Shown here piece by piece: positions 44,845 through 54,205 of a DNA stretch of 61,000 nt (position 1 is the stretch's first letter; every line of letters starts with the position of its first letter). The DNA comes from Ignavibacteria bacterium (GTDB taxonomy: Bacteria > Bacteroidota > Ignavibacteria > UBA10030 > SZUA-254), in contig JACOSX010000074.1 of assembly GCA_016178625.1 (NCBI GenBank), positions 1 through 61,000 on the forward strand, read 5' to 3'. Both the position numbers and the translations under genes were made by a program. Below the pieces are notes generated by a model. That model was not told where the DNA came from. It made no database searches and saw nothing but the letters and a program-made list of their open reading frames with translations.

Positions 44845-45010
44845 TCTAAAAACCGGACCCTACTCCAATCGTTCTTGTCAAAGGTTTCCTACAGATCAAA
44901 ACGCACTTCAACGTGCGATAAATGCATGTGAGCTTCACTCACATGCCGTATACAAAACCTTTAACAAAAACTATCGAAGTACTCCGGGATGAGACATCTA
45001 ATTTAATTCT
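44811..45010 (-). ncRNA. Structured leader or small RNA before porU
   Basis: From a predicted start near 45010 to the T-run at 44811 the transcript is about 200 nt. A long stem pairs 44955-44981 with 44861-44887; its 11-bp core pairs 44955-44965 with 44877-44887 with one G-U. Inside it are a 9-bp hairpin (44924-44932 with 44938-44946, loop CTTCA) and a 5-bp hairpin (44902-44906 with 44913-44917). A terminator hairpin follows. This three-way-junction layout matches no riboswitch or 6S/SRP/tmRNA consensus I know. It could be an independent sRNA or an attenuator controlling porU. The structure is hand-folded. Confidence 0.6.
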
Positions 45011-45016
45011 TGAGTT

Positions 45017-45045
45017 AATATAGAGAATCTTTGAAAGATTGTCAA
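45017..45045 (-). promoter_or_regulatory. Near-consensus promoter for the porU leader
   Basis: On the minus strand TTGACA (45040-45045), 17 bases, TATATT (45017-45022). It is among the strongest promoter matches in the window. Confidence 0.75.
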
Positions 45046-45052
45046 GACGCAG

Positions 45053-45081
45053 TTGATTTTCTGTGAAAAAAATCATAAATT
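45053..45081 (+). promoter_or_regulatory. Promoter for the half glycogen synthase operon
   Basis: TTGATT (45053-45058), 17 bases, TAAATT (45076-45081). It points away from the porU-leader promoter; the two -35 boxes are 7 bases apart. The leader would be about 35 bases. Confidence 0.55.
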
Positions 45082-45121
45082 ATATCACAAATCTATGAAT
45101 TTCCTCCAAAACTGGTAAGTC

Positions 45122-45979
45122 ATGTCAAAATCGATAGCCATTCTCTTTGTCGCAAGCGAAGCTGAACCCTTCATAAAGACAGGCAGTATTGGTGATCTCG
45201 CGGGGAATCTGCCAAAAACACTTAAGGCAATGGGTCACGACATCAGGGTGATGTTACCCGGCTACGGCTCTATTAGTAATAGAAGATTTCAGATCCATAA
45301 CCTTCTGCGGATGAAAGATATCGAGGTTCCCGTCGCACGGGACCTTGAGCGAGCGAATGTGAAATCATCCTATCTTAATAGCGAGAATCAAAAGGTTCTG
45401 GTCTATTTCCTCGCCAATGATCGATACTTTAACCGACAGGGACTCTATTTTCATCCTGAGACCAAAAAGTACTTCACCGATAACGATGAGCGGTTCATCT
45501 TTTTTTGTCGTGGCGTACTGGAAACGCTGAAACGCCTGCAATGGCAGCCACAAATTATTCACTGCAACGATTGGCAGTGTGGTTTGATCCCCGCGTATTT
45601 AAAATCGATCTATAAGGACGATCCATACTTCCGGAATATGAAGACAGTGTTCACGGTCTTCAGCCTTGCTTCTCATGCCTCCTTTCCCAAGAGTTCGTTT
45701 GAGAAGACCGGACTTCCGTTAGGTTTCTTCAGGGAAAATGGGTCCCAGATGGAACGGCTGAATTTTCTCAAAGCCGGTCTTGCCTATGCCGACGTCATCA
45801 CCACCTTCGGCAGTAAGGCAGAAAAGGGGATCGTTACATCGCCAGAAGACGAGACGGAGAGGATTCTTCATGCACGCAGATCAGCCATCGTCTCCATGAG
45901 CCATCAAAATGGTAATGGCCAGGCGAGAATTGCTCAGCAACTTGTCGATATCTATCGCGACTTGGCAAAGAACAATTGA
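45122..45979 (+). CDS. Glycogen/starch synthase N-terminal (GT5) domain protein
   Basis: A 285-aa protein that matches only the N-terminal Rossmann half of GT5 glycogen synthases (full enzymes are about 480 aa). The opening IAILFVASEAEPFIKTGSIGDLAGNLPKTL parallels the ADP-glucose-binding KTGGLADV region, here altered to KTGSIGDL. IIHCNDWQCGLIPAYLK and TVFTVFSLASHASFPKS match the HCHDW and NLAYQG-type blocks. The nucleotide-sugar-binding C-terminal half is absent, so independent catalysis is doubtful. The stop overlaps the gmhB ATG (TGATG). Bacteroidota genomes often carry such short forms; a regulatory or envelope-sugar role is possible. Confidence 0.75.
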   Translation: MSKSIAILFVASEAEPFIKTGSIGDLAGNLPKTLKAMGHDIRVMLPGYGSISNRRFQIHNLLRMKDIEVPVARDLERANVKSSYLNSENQKVLVYFLANDRYFNRQGLYFHPETKKYFTDNDERFIFFCRGVLETLKRLQWQPQIIHCNDWQCGLIPAYLKSIYKDDPYFRNMKTVFTVFSLASHASFPKSSFEKTGLPLGFFRENGSQMERLNFLKAGLAYADVITTFGSKAEKGIVTSPEDETERILHARRSAIVSMSHQNGNGQARIAQQLVDIYRDLAKNN

Positions 45980-46572
45980 TGAATCGCATTGGAATTTTCC
46001 TTGATCGCGATGGCACAATCAACGAGGAAGTAGATTTCCTCCGCTCACCCGACAACCTTCGCTTAATTCCCACATCTGCCGATGCAATTCGAGAGGCAAA
46101 TCGCTTAGGGTGGAAAGTGTTCGTTATTACTAATCAATCCGGTATTGCACGCGGTGTACTGACGGAAGATCTCTTGAAGGAAATTCATCAGAGCCTTGTG
46201 GCAGCGCTGGAGAGACAGCATGCGAGAATTGACGCTATTTATTACTGTCCTCACCATCCTGAAAACGGAAATGCTCCTTATCGCCGGGAATGCGATTGTC
46301 GGAAACCAAACACAGGAATGCTCGCTAAAGCTGTAAAAGAATTTGAAATTGACCTTAACCAATCTTTTGTCATCGGAGACAGAATGATTGATGTTCAAAC
46401 AGGCAATAATTGCGGGGCAACCTCGATCCTCGTCCTCACTGGATACGGGAAAGAAGAACTGAAACTCTGCCGTGAGAACAACGTCCACATAGGCTTTGTT
46501 GCGGAAAATCTGTATGATGCCATTCAACATGTGAAAAACATCGTGCAACAAAAGCAACCCTCAGTCTGTTAA
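45979..46572 (+). CDS. gmhB: D-glycero-D-manno-heptose 1,7-bisphosphate phosphatase-like HAD hydrolase
   Basis: A 197-aa HAD-IIIA hydrolase. The catalytic motif FLDRDGT has Asp9 and Asp11, FVITNQSGIARG is motif II, and the GmhB zinc loop appears as YYCPHHPEN...RRECDCRKPNTGML. FVIGDRMIDVQTGNN is motif IV. GmhB acts in ADP-heptose synthesis for the LPS inner core. The related histidinol-phosphatase is unlikely because no his genes are near. The ATG at 45979 shares a base with the preceding stop. Confidence 0.88.
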   Translation: MNRIGIFLDRDGTINEEVDFLRSPDNLRLIPTSADAIREANRLGWKVFVITNQSGIARGVLTEDLLKEIHQSLVAALERQHARIDAIYYCPHHPENGNAPYRRECDCRKPNTGMLAKAVKEFEIDLNQSFVIGDRMIDVQTGNNCGATSILVLTGYGKEELKLCRENNVHIGFVAENLYDAIQHVKNIVQQKQPSVC

Positions 46573-46585
46573 TGACCACGAAGCG

Positions 46586-47737
46586 ATGAAGTCAGCGATC
46601 CTCTTCTGTGGAATTCTCATTCTTCTGGTTCTATCACTGATTCTCGGCTGCAGCGATGATCCAAACGATAGCGGGCTCACTCTCATTTCTCCCCAGGACA
46701 CCGTGAGAATCGAATCGTATACGTCCACTGCAACATCCGATACGACAGTTCTATTCCGCATTCCGGGAACTTCAAGCACACTTGTCGGAAAGTATCAAGA
46801 TCTGGAAGTTCGGGCACTCATGCAGTTCACGGGTTTCTCGTCAGTTCCCTCAACTGCAAGAATTGACTCGGCAGTGGTTACATTCACAATGGATTATCGT
46901 TTCAAAGATTCAAGTGGAACCATTGCATTCAACGTTCACGAGATGACTCGAACCTGGAGTCAGGGTTCATTCCTTTGGGATAGCAGTAACGTGCCAGGCA
47001 TCTACCGGATACCACCCGAGACAACATATCTCAAGAACGTTATCCCGGGAGACTCTCTGGTAACGCTGCGTATCGATAAGCTCGTCAATCAGTGGGTGCA
47101 AGCAGGAACAGATGTTCCGAAAGGCATCATTTTGATCCCCGATGCAGTTTCATCAACGATTGTTCTTGGAACAAAGAATATCAGCAACGTCGACACCCGA
47201 CCGCTGCTGACAGTTGCTTACCACGATTCCAGCGACTCAGCGAGGACATTCACAACGCGATCAATTCAACGCTCCTTTGTCGCTAACGGAAACATGTCCA
47301 TTTCACCAGACGTTTTTTACGTTCAAGCAGGCGTCTCATCACGAGGCATCCTACGTTTTGACTCGCTGGCGATTCCGAAACAGGTAAGCATCACAGAAGC
47401 GATCCTCGAGCTCCCTGTAGATAATTCATCAACGCTGTTGAATCCCTCCTCGCGTGACACTGTCCTTGCCTATCTCTTGAGAAAAAATTCTCCCCCCTTT
47501 GATTCCTTGGCGCTCGGGACGGTCTGTTCACCCGATCCGCTATCGATCCCGAGAGTGTATCGAGCTGACATCCGCTCAATTGTTCAACTGTGGCTCACGA
47601 GGGAACCGAACTACGGCATTCTCCTCCGCCCTCTTGGTGAGTTCCTCACACTCGACCGCTTTGCATATTATAGTTCATCAGCTCCCGACCCCGCTCTTCG
47701 ACCAAAATTGAGAATTAAATATACCGTGCTGCCGTAA
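46586..47737 (+). CDS. DNRLRE-domain lipoprotein
   Basis: A 383-aa protein with a lipoprotein signal ending LSLILGC (Cys22). The mature part fits the DNRLRE fold: ALMQFTGFSS, VTFTMDYRF, MTRTWSQGSFLWDSS and LVNQWVQAGTDVPKGIILIP in the first unit. A second, weaker unit starts near 235 (ISPDVFYVQAGVSSRGILRF ... WLTREPNYGILLRPLGE). DNRLRE domains are extracellular beta-sandwiches found in secreted surface proteins. It is followed after 1 bp by the barrel gene, so an outer membrane lipoprotein-barrel pair is likely. Function unknown. Confidence 0.75.
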   Translation: MKSAILFCGILILLVLSLILGCSDDPNDSGLTLISPQDTVRIESYTSTATSDTTVLFRIPGTSSTLVGKYQDLEVRALMQFTGFSSVPSTARIDSAVVTFTMDYRFKDSSGTIAFNVHEMTRTWSQGSFLWDSSNVPGIYRIPPETTYLKNVIPGDSLVTLRIDKLVNQWVQAGTDVPKGIILIPDAVSSTIVLGTKNISNVDTRPLLTVAYHDSSDSARTFTTRSIQRSFVANGNMSISPDVFYVQAGVSSRGILRFDSLAIPKQVSITEAILELPVDNSSTLLNPSSRDTVLAYLLRKNSPPFDSLALGTVCSPDPLSIPRVYRADIRSIVQLWLTREPNYGILLRPLGEFLTLDRFAYYSSSAPDPALRPKLRIKYTVLP

Positions 47738-47738
47738 C

Positions 47739-49013
47739 ATGAAACGATCCACATTTTCACATATGGTGTTCATAGCTCTGACTGTGACGATGATCTTTAC
47801 CCTGTCTGCCTCTGCGGGCAATGGTGGTTCGGCATATTCACGCTACGGTCTTGGCGATATTCGTTTCTTCAACAACGACCACTCAATGGGAATGGGAGGA
47901 GCAAGCATTGCAGTCCTTTCCACTAGCGCAATCGATAGAATGAATCCCGCCGGATGGTCTCAGATCAATCGCACAAGATTCTCCGTGAGTGTCTTGTATG
48001 AAGGATTTTCAACCTCAGACAACTCACGTTCCGCATTTCTCAGCGGCATGGCATTCAATGGTTTTATGGTTGCCGTCCCAATAGCGACGGACCACGGAAT
48101 CGTGTTTGGCGCTGGAATCACACCTTTCAGCCGGATCAATTACAATGTCATTACTCAGAAGTCTCAAGCTGGTTTTCTCTACGATGAAGAATATATCGGA
48201 GATGGAGGGCTGTCGGTTGGACACGTCGGACTCTCAGCAACACTCGCGGGGGACATTCACCTCGGTACGAAAATGAACTATTATTTCGGCACATTGAATT
48301 ATATTACTCGACAGACCTTTCCCGGTGGGCAGTATACTAATGCTGAGGTTATCCGTTCAACCAAATTAAGCGGGGTTGGAGTTACTGTAGGCGCGATCTA
48401 TAGCGGACTGAGGAAGGTGTTCAATATGCCTACGGGGCATTCCCTGAATCTTGGACTCGTCGTGTCGACGGCATCGAATCTCAGCGCGGATGAAGAGCGT
48501 TTCTTTTCGTACACGACATCGACAACACTTACCACGCGCGACACATCGATGTCGCCCGACGGAACAATCCATTTGCCTTTCTCATGGGGTGGTGGACTCT
48601 CGTATCTCACGGACCGGTACCAACTTGCTGCAGATCTTTATTATCAGAACTGGTACCAATATTCAGCTAACGGCGTCAACGCCGCCGAGTTGCGCGACAG
48701 CTACCGATTTGGCGTAGGTGGGGAGATTCTCCCAAAGCGCGATCAATCGGCGCCGTTTACGCAACGGATAGCATACCGGCTTGGCTTCTTTTACAATTCC
48801 ACCTACTACCGTCTCAGAGGCGAACCGATCAATGAAATCGGTCTCACCACTGGCTTCGGTCTCCCTATCATCAGTGAAACACGATTAACCATCGGAGCAG
48901 AATATTCCTTCCGGGGAACGACAAATCAGCAGTTGCAAAAAGATAAAATTCTCCGTATATCATTTACGCTGAGCGGAGGCGAACTCTGGTTTGTTCGTCC
49001 GGCAGAAGAATAA
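47739..49013 (+). CDS. Outer membrane beta-barrel, FadL/PorV-like
   Basis: A 424-aa protein with a signal peptide (to about SASAG, 27). YSRYGLGDIRFFNNDHSMGMGGASIA and IDRMNPAGWSQI follow, the arrangement typical of FadL- and PorV/PorQ-like barrels, whose N-terminus has a GMGGA...NPA pattern. The remainder alternates strands and ends ILRISFTLSGGELWFVRPAEE. It differs from the PorV at 39482 in lacking the FLLIAP motif, so it is not a second PorV. It starts 1 bp after the DNRLRE lipoprotein gene. Confidence 0.7.
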   Translation: MKRSTFSHMVFIALTVTMIFTLSASAGNGGSAYSRYGLGDIRFFNNDHSMGMGGASIAVLSTSAIDRMNPAGWSQINRTRFSVSVLYEGFSTSDNSRSAFLSGMAFNGFMVAVPIATDHGIVFGAGITPFSRINYNVITQKSQAGFLYDEEYIGDGGLSVGHVGLSATLAGDIHLGTKMNYYFGTLNYITRQTFPGGQYTNAEVIRSTKLSGVGVTVGAIYSGLRKVFNMPTGHSLNLGLVVSTASNLSADEERFFSYTTSTTLTTRDTSMSPDGTIHLPFSWGGGLSYLTDRYQLAADLYYQNWYQYSANGVNAAELRDSYRFGVGGEILPKRDQSAPFTQRIAYRLGFFYNSTYYRLRGEPINEIGLTTGFGLPIISETRLTIGAEYSFRGTTNQQLQKDKILRISFTLSGGELWFVRPAEE

Positions 49014-49014
49014 A

Positions 49015-49464
49015 ATGGAAACGCATATGATCGCGATCGGCGCCGACCACGCGGGATTTGAGTACAAGGAGAAGATCAAAGATCTTCTGCGATCAATGGG
49101 ATTGGAGTTCAAGGATTTTGGAACGAATTCATCGGAATCCACCGACTATCCCGACTATGCCCATCACGTTGCTGAATCTGTCTCTGCAGGAAAAGCAGAG
49201 TATGGTATCCTCGTTTGTGGAACTGGGATCGGGATGGCGATCGTCGCAAACAAGCATACCGGCATTCGTGCCAGCAGTGTTGAATCGAGAGAAGCGGCGA
49301 AGCTTGCACGAGAACATAACGACGCAAATGTTCTTGCCATCGGTGCACGGCTGACCTCATGGGACAAAGCAAAAGAGATTATCACGACGTTTCTGTCGAC
49401 GAAGTTCGAGGGGGGAAGGCATCAGCGCCGCGTTGACAAGATTCATACGTTAACTAATCTGTAA
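49015..49464 (+). CDS. rpiB: Ribose 5-phosphate isomerase B
   Basis: A 149-aa RpiB, which interconverts ribose 5-phosphate and ribulose 5-phosphate. The family blocks are IAIGADHAGFEYKEKI, DYPDYAHHVA, ILVCGTGIGMAIVANK and EHNDANVLAIGARL. I chose ATG at 49015, one base after the upstream stop; ATG at 49027 (MIAIGADHAG) is the alternative. It leads into glyA after 34 bp. Confidence 0.95.
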   Translation: METHMIAIGADHAGFEYKEKIKDLLRSMGLEFKDFGTNSSESTDYPDYAHHVAESVSAGKAEYGILVCGTGIGMAIVANKHTGIRASSVESREAAKLAREHNDANVLAIGARLTSWDKAKEIITTFLSTKFEGGRHQRRVDKIHTLTNL

Positions 49465-49498
49465 CTGACCGCTCGGGCATACGCATCACCGCATCAGA

Positions 49499-50797
49499 AT
49501 GAACAACCTCAGCAAGCAGGATCCGGAGACATACAATGCCATCCGGAGCGAAATCAACCGACAAAATACAAAGTTAGAGCTCATCGCCTCTGAAAATTTT
49601 GTGAGCGGCGCTGTCCTCGAAGCGATGGGCTCTCCTCTTACCAACAAGTATGCAGAGGGTTATCCCGGCAAGCGTTATTATGGCGGATGCGAGTTCGTCG
49701 ATGTTGCTGAGAACCTCGCCCGGGATCGCGCAAAAAAATTGTTTGGTGCTGCGTATGCAAATGTGCAGCCTCACTCAGGTTCACAGGCAAACATGGCGGT
49801 GTATTTCACGTTCGTGAAGCCAGGCGATAAAGTGATGGGCATGAATCTCTCACACGGCGGACATCTTACACACGGCTCGCCGGTCAATTTCTCCGGACAG
49901 CTTTACAACTTTGTCGCGTACGGAGTTGGCAAAGATACTGGCTACATCGACTACAATGAGGTTGAGACAACTGCGACTCGAGAAAAGCCGAAGATGATCA
50001 CCGTTGGTGCGAGCGCCTACTCACGCAACATCGACTACAAAGCGTTCAGGATGATAGCAGATAAGGCTGGTGCGTTCCTCTTTGCCGATATTGCCCATCC
50101 TGCCGGACTCATTGCAAAGAAATTGCTCGATGACCCCCTCCCTCATTGTCACGTCGTTACGTCTACAACGCATAAAACATTACGTGGACCCCGCGGAGGG
50201 TTGATCCTTATGGGGAAAGATTTCGAGAATCCATTCGGACTGACCGCACCAAAATCCGGCAGGACGAAGATGATGTCGGAACTTCTGGATTCCATGGTCA
50301 TCCCCGGCATTCAGGGAGGCCCGCTGATGCATGTGATCGCGGCGAAAGCAGTCGGATTCCTTGAGAATCTCCAACCCGAATTTGAAATATACGCGAAACA
50401 GATTATCAAGAACGCGCAAGCACTTGCAAAGAAATTGATGAGCCTCGGGTATTACATCATCTCGAACGGGACAGACAATCACTTGATGCTCCTTGATCTC
50501 CGAAACAAGAATGTAACTGGCAAAGACGCACAAGAAGCACTCGATCTCGCTGGTATTACCGTCAACAAGAACGCCGTCCCATTCGACGACAAAAGCCCAC
50601 TCATCACGAGCGGCATTCGCATCGGAACGCCGGCGCTCACAACCCGCGGCATGAAAGAACCTGAAATGGAGATCGTTGGTAATCTGATCAATGAAGTTTT
50701 GTGCAATATGGGGAAGACCGATGTGTACAAGAATGTTGAAGAAGAAGTTAAGCAACTGTGCGCGAGGTTTCCTCTGTATTCTGAGCTGACAGCGTGA
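49499..50797 (+). CDS. glyA: Serine hydroxymethyltransferase
   Basis: A 432-aa GlyA, a PLP enzyme that converts serine and tetrahydrofolate to glycine and methylene-THF. [35 protein letters not shown] and the PLP-lysine motif [16 protein letters not shown] are present. Length is normal. The serine/glycine link also supplies serine for the palmitoyltransferase in this window, though that is only thematic. Its stop overlaps the tatC GTG. Confidence 0.98.
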   Translation: MNNLSKQDPETYNAIRSEINRQNTKLELIASENFVSGAVLEAMGSPLTNKYAEGYPGKRYYGGCEFVDVAENLARDRAKKLFGAAYANVQPHSGSQANMAVYFTFVKPGDKVMGMNLSHGGHLTHGSPVNFSGQLYNFVAYGVGKDTGYIDYNEVETTATREKPKMITVGASAYSRNIDYKAFRMIADKAGAFLFADIAHPAGLIAKKLLDDPLPHCHVVTSTTHKTLRGPRGGLILMGKDFENPFGLTAPKSGRTKMMSELLDSMVIPGIQGGPLMHVIAAKAVGFLENLQPEFEIYAKQIIKNAQALAKKLMSLGYYIISNGTDNHLMLLDLRNKNVTGKDAQEALDLAGITVNKNAVPFDDKSPLITSGIRIGTPALTTRGMKEPEMEIVGNLINEVLCNMGKTDVYKNVEEEVKQLCARFPLYSELTA

Positions 50798-51588
50798 GTG
50801 AAGTAGCAGACGATACGACCATAGACGAAACCGAACACGACACTGACGAAAAGGAGATGACATTCCTCGATCATCTCGAGGAGCTGCGGTGGCGGATCGT
50901 CAAGGCTGTGCTGGGTCTTCTCGTTGCAGTGATCGGATGTTCCCTGTTTGCGGAGTGGATCGTGAACGATGTGGTTCTTCGTCCAAGCCGAATCATACAG
51001 CCGCCGCTGCATTTGATCAACACCGTCCCGTACGGTCAGATCACGTTTTACATGAGCGTCGTCATTGTCGCGGGATTGATTATAAGTTCGCCTTGGATTC
51101 TGTACCAACTCTGGAAATTCGTCGAGCCTGGGCTTCGCGAAAAGGAAAAGAAATATATTTCCGGCATTGTCGTTTCGACGACATTCTGTTTCCTCTCCGG
51201 TGTTGCATTTGCTTACTTCATCATGTTGCCGTACATGCTACAGTTTTTCGCGACGTTTGGGTCTTCCGGCATTCAGAACATGATTGCCGTGACCGAATAC
51301 ATGAGTTTCGTCTTGCAGCTTGTCCTTCTCTCCGGTTTGATCTTTGAGCTGCCGATGGTCGCATATTTTCTCGCACGATTCGGCATTATGACGCCCGCAT
51401 TCATGCGACATTACCGTCGTCATGCCTTTGTCGTCATCCTTATTATTGCAGCCGTCGTAACGCCAACAACCGATCCGATCACCATGTCTGTGTTCTCGAT
51501 ACCAATGGTACTCCTGTACGAAATCAGCATCTGGGTCGCGGGAATTGCTTCACGCAAACGAGCTGCGATTCACGCAGAACAGGAATAA
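50794..51588 (+). CDS. tatC: Sec-independent protein translocase TatC
   Basis: A 264-aa inner membrane protein with six hydrophobic segments. An acidic N-terminal tail precedes the TatC signature [18 protein letters not shown]. The conserved [15 protein letters not shown] and the later [16 protein letters not shown] and [10 protein letters not shown] blocks are intact. TatC recognises twin-arginine signal peptides. No tatA/B lies next to it. The GTG start overlaps the glyA stop (GTGA). Confidence 0.96.
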   Translation: MSEVADDTTIDETEHDTDEKEMTFLDHLEELRWRIVKAVLGLLVAVIGCSLFAEWIVNDVVLRPSRIIQPPLHLINTVPYGQITFYMSVVIVAGLIISSPWILYQLWKFVEPGLREKEKKYISGIVVSTTFCFLSGVAFAYFIMLPYMLQFFATFGSSGIQNMIAVTEYMSFVLQLVLLSGLIFELPMVAYFLARFGIMTPAFMRHYRRHAFVVILIIAAVVTPTTDPITMSVFSIPMVLLYEISIWVAGIASRKRAAIHAEQE

Positions 51589-51597
51589 CAGGCATCG

Positions 51598-52569
51598 ATG
51601 AATCTTCGCGATATCATACAACCAATCGAGCAGGAACTCGATACCTTCAACGATCATTTCCGTGAGGCGATGAAATCGAAGGTTGCCTTCGTGGACATCA
51701 TCGCCCGCTACATCGTAAACCAGAAGGGTAAGAAGATCCGCCCAACCTTGGTTCTTCTGACCGCCAAAGCGTGCGGAGAGATCAACGATAGTACCTACCG
51801 CGGCGCTTCATTGGTTGAAATTCTCCACACCGCTACACTAATTCATGACGATGTCGTCGATGATGCCGACACACGGCGAGGGTTTGCGTCGATCAATGCA
51901 GTCTGGAAAAACAAGATCGCCGTGCTGATGGGGGATTATATGCTCGCAAAGGGGCTCCTCCTGTCGCTCGACAACAATGATTTTCAGTTTCTAAAAATTA
52001 CATCAGATGCGGTTCGCAGGATGAGTGAAGCAGAAATCCTCCAGATCGCGAAGAGCCGCGACCTCGATCTCGATGAGACGACATACTTTAAGATCATTTC
52101 AGACAAGACGGCGTCGCTCCTCTCGACCTGCACACAAATCGGCGCGGCGAGTGTCTCGCACGATCAAGAACTCTTGCAGCGTATGAGGGATTTTGGCGAG
52201 AACCTCGGCATGGTCTTCCAGATTCGGGACGATCTCCTGGATTACGTCGGCAGGAAAAGCATCACGGGCAAGCCGACGGGACTGGACATGAAGGAAAAGA
52301 AGCTGACACTCCCGTTGATCTATTCGTTCACCCAGGCACCGCGCGGTCAATCAAGACAGATTCTCCACATCATCAAGAACGGAGCAAGAAAGAAAGAACT
52401 CCAGCATGTCGTCGAATTTGCACACGAGTTTGGAGGCATTGAGTATACAGTGAAAAAGGCTCAACATTATTCCTCTCTTGCCCTTGCTGCACTCGAGCCG
52501 CTACCACTCACACCTGCCAAAGAATCGCTCACCAAGTTTGTCGAGTTCGTGATGGAGAGAAGCAAGTAG
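51598..52569 (+). CDS. ispB: Polyprenyl diphosphate synthase (octaprenyl type)
   Basis: A 323-aa trans-prenyltransferase that elongates isoprenyl diphosphates for quinone side chains. The first aspartate-rich motif is LIHDDVVDDADTRRG (about 82-94), with GKKIRP near the N-terminus for substrate binding. The second is FQIRDDLLDYVG, followed by GKPTGLDMKEKKLTLP. Length is typical. Chain length cannot be read by eye, so the symbol is by family resemblance. It is the last gene of the plus-strand run and converges on uspA. Confidence 0.88.
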   Translation: MNLRDIIQPIEQELDTFNDHFREAMKSKVAFVDIIARYIVNQKGKKIRPTLVLLTAKACGEINDSTYRGASLVEILHTATLIHDDVVDDADTRRGFASINAVWKNKIAVLMGDYMLAKGLLLSLDNNDFQFLKITSDAVRRMSEAEILQIAKSRDLDLDETTYFKIISDKTASLLSTCTQIGAASVSHDQELLQRMRDFGENLGMVFQIRDDLLDYVGRKSITGKPTGLDMKEKKLTLPLIYSFTQAPRGQSRQILHIIKNGARKKELQHVVEFAHEFGGIEYTVKKAQHYSSLALAALEPLPLTPAKESLTKFVEFVMERSK

Positions 52570-52622
52570 AGTCCCCTCGGGGATTACTGATAGGCTAGTC
52601 CCGATATTCGAGCCTGCTGTAC

Positions 52623-53150
52623 CTAATGACTGCCTGTATTCGTAGCGCGAACAACGAGCACTGGGCATGGCGCTTTGCGCACAACTTTCTCCGCCGTACC
52701 CCCGAAAAGTAAATGCTCAACGCCCGTATGTCCGTGAGTCGCGATCACAATGAGATCGACGTTCTCCTCAGCGGCAGCATTAATGATTTCGAGGAACGGC
52801 TTCCCATCCCGCACCATTGCTCTTGCCGGAAGTGCACTGGCAATATGCGTCTTGATGAGTTCTTCCAACTCTTCCTTTCCGCGTTCTCGCAACTCGTTCT
52901 CGATGGTTGGCAGAGCAACTTGACCGAAACTGAAATCCGCCGGATAGACCGTGGGTTCAACCACATAGATGAGGATCAGTTCAGCAGTGAATTGCTTCGC
53001 CATCGAGATCGCATACTGGAGCGCATTTTTTGAATATTGGGAGAAGTCAATCGGGACAAGAATACGTTGGAGGCGAAATTGTCCAGAAGGTATACCGAAT
53101 TCCCCTCGCGGGGCAGGTTTATTACCTTTCTCATGAGATTTGAGCTTCAT
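52623..53150 (-). CDS. Universal stress protein
   Basis: A 175-aa UspA-family protein. The core begins RILVPIDFSQYSKNALQYA, and the ATP-binding motif appears as IATHGHTGVEHLLFGGTAEKV followed by APCPVLVVR (G-2x-G-9x-G(S/T) pattern). I prefer ATG at 53150, which has GAGAGG 6 bases upstream, over a GTG 19 codons earlier. About 25 extra basic residues precede the core. Cytoplasmic, usually stress-induced. Confidence 0.9.
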   Translation of the reverse strand: MKLKSHEKGNKPAPRGEFGIPSGQFRLQRILVPIDFSQYSKNALQYAISMAKQFTAELILIYVVEPTVYPADFSFGQVALPTIENELRERGKEELEELIKTHIASALPARAMVRDGKPFLEIINAAAEENVDLIVIATHGHTGVEHLLFGGTAEKVVRKAPCPVLVVRATNTGSH

Positions 53151-53262
53151 ACGTCCCTCTCTTTCTGAAGGTACTGAAATGATCACACCGGCCCCTTTCC
53201 CCTTCACAATTCATTCCCCCGTTGAAAACAATCCAAGAATGCGAAATCATGACCGATAGTGA

Positions 53263-54189
53263 TCAGTCGTTGAAGACGAACTTCAACCAGTTGTGGGCAT
53301 CGTTACCGTTCTTCACAACGTCAAAAAAGCGCGTTTGGACTTCCTTCGTGATCGGTCCGATCACCCCTTCACCGATAATTAATCTGTCCACAGATCGGAT
53401 CGGTGTGATCTCCGCCGCGGTACCGGTGAAAAACAATTCATCAGCAATCGTGAGCATCTCGCGCGCGACTGGAACTTCCTGCACGCGGTAGCCCATCTCC
53501 TTGAGCAGCGTGATCACAGAAGATCGTGTCACCCCAGGTAAGATGCTCGATGTAAACGGCGGCGTGTAGACGTCGCGGTTCTTCACCATGAAGATGTTCT
53601 CGCCGCTTCCCTCACTCACATAACCGTGGACGTCGAGAGCAATGCCTTCGGTAAAACCGCCTTTGATCGCTTCAATCTTAATGAGCTGGGCGTTAAGATA
53701 GTTTCCGCCGGCTTTTGCAATCGTCGGCAACGTGTTCGGTGCGGGGCGGGTCCACGACGACACACACACGTCAATTCCTTTCGATAATGCCTCTGCCCCA
53801 AGGTACGTCCCCCATTCCCATACAGCAATAGCGACGTCGACAGGATTGTTGAGGGGATTCACACCAACATCGCCATAGCCGCGATAGACGATCGGTCGGA
53901 TATAGCACGAGCTCATTTTATTCGCGCCGATGGTTTCGAGGACCGCCTCTTCCAGTTGTTTTCGTGAATAGGGAATTTCTGCATGATATATTTTTACGGA
54001 ATCGTACAGCCGCTCGAGGTGCTTATCAAGACGGAAGATTGCCGGACCTTTCAGCGTTTTGTAACAACGAATGCCCTCGAACCAACTCGAGCCATAATGC
54101 ACAACATGGGAGAGCACATGGATCTTCGCGTCCGTCCAATTGATGAGTTTACCATTCATCCAAATTTTTTCGACAGGGGTGATTGCCAT
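53263..54189 (-). CDS. ilvE: Branched-chain amino acid aminotransferase
   Basis: A 308-aa class IV PLP aminotransferase that makes or breaks down Leu, Ile and Val. WFEGIRCYKT, the PLP-lysine block AKAGGNYLNAQLI, GYVSEGSGENIFMV and TPPFTSSILPGVTRSSV are diagnostic. The ribosome binding site GGAAGG precedes the ATG. It starts 16 bp after the GNAT-like gene, so it is cotranscribed with sphingolipid genes. Iso-branched sphingoid bases in Bacteroidota come from branched-chain amino acids, so the link may be functional; that is inference. Confidence 0.94.
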   Translation of the reverse strand: MAITPVEKIWMNGKLINWTDAKIHVLSHVVHYGSSWFEGIRCYKTLKGPAIFRLDKHLERLYDSVKIYHAEIPYSRKQLEEAVLETIGANKMSSCYIRPIVYRGYGDVGVNPLNNPVDVAIAVWEWGTYLGAEALSKGIDVCVSSWTRPAPNTLPTIAKAGGNYLNAQLIKIEAIKGGFTEGIALDVHGYVSEGSGENIFMVKNRDVYTPPFTSSILPGVTRSSVITLLKEMGYRVQEVPVAREMLTIADELFFTGTAAEITPIRSVDRLIIGEGVIGPITKEVQTRFFDVVKNGNDAHNWLKFVFND

Positions 54190-54205
54190 GGAATATTCCT
54201 TCCTT

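Noticed and set aside
44811-45010. 6S RNA identity for the porU leader
   Set aside because: Size is right, but two separate inner hairpins replace the single long stem with a central bubble; not enough for a call.
50180-50863. A 227-codon minus-strand frame across glyA
   Set aside because: glyA is certain on the plus strand, so this is a shadow.
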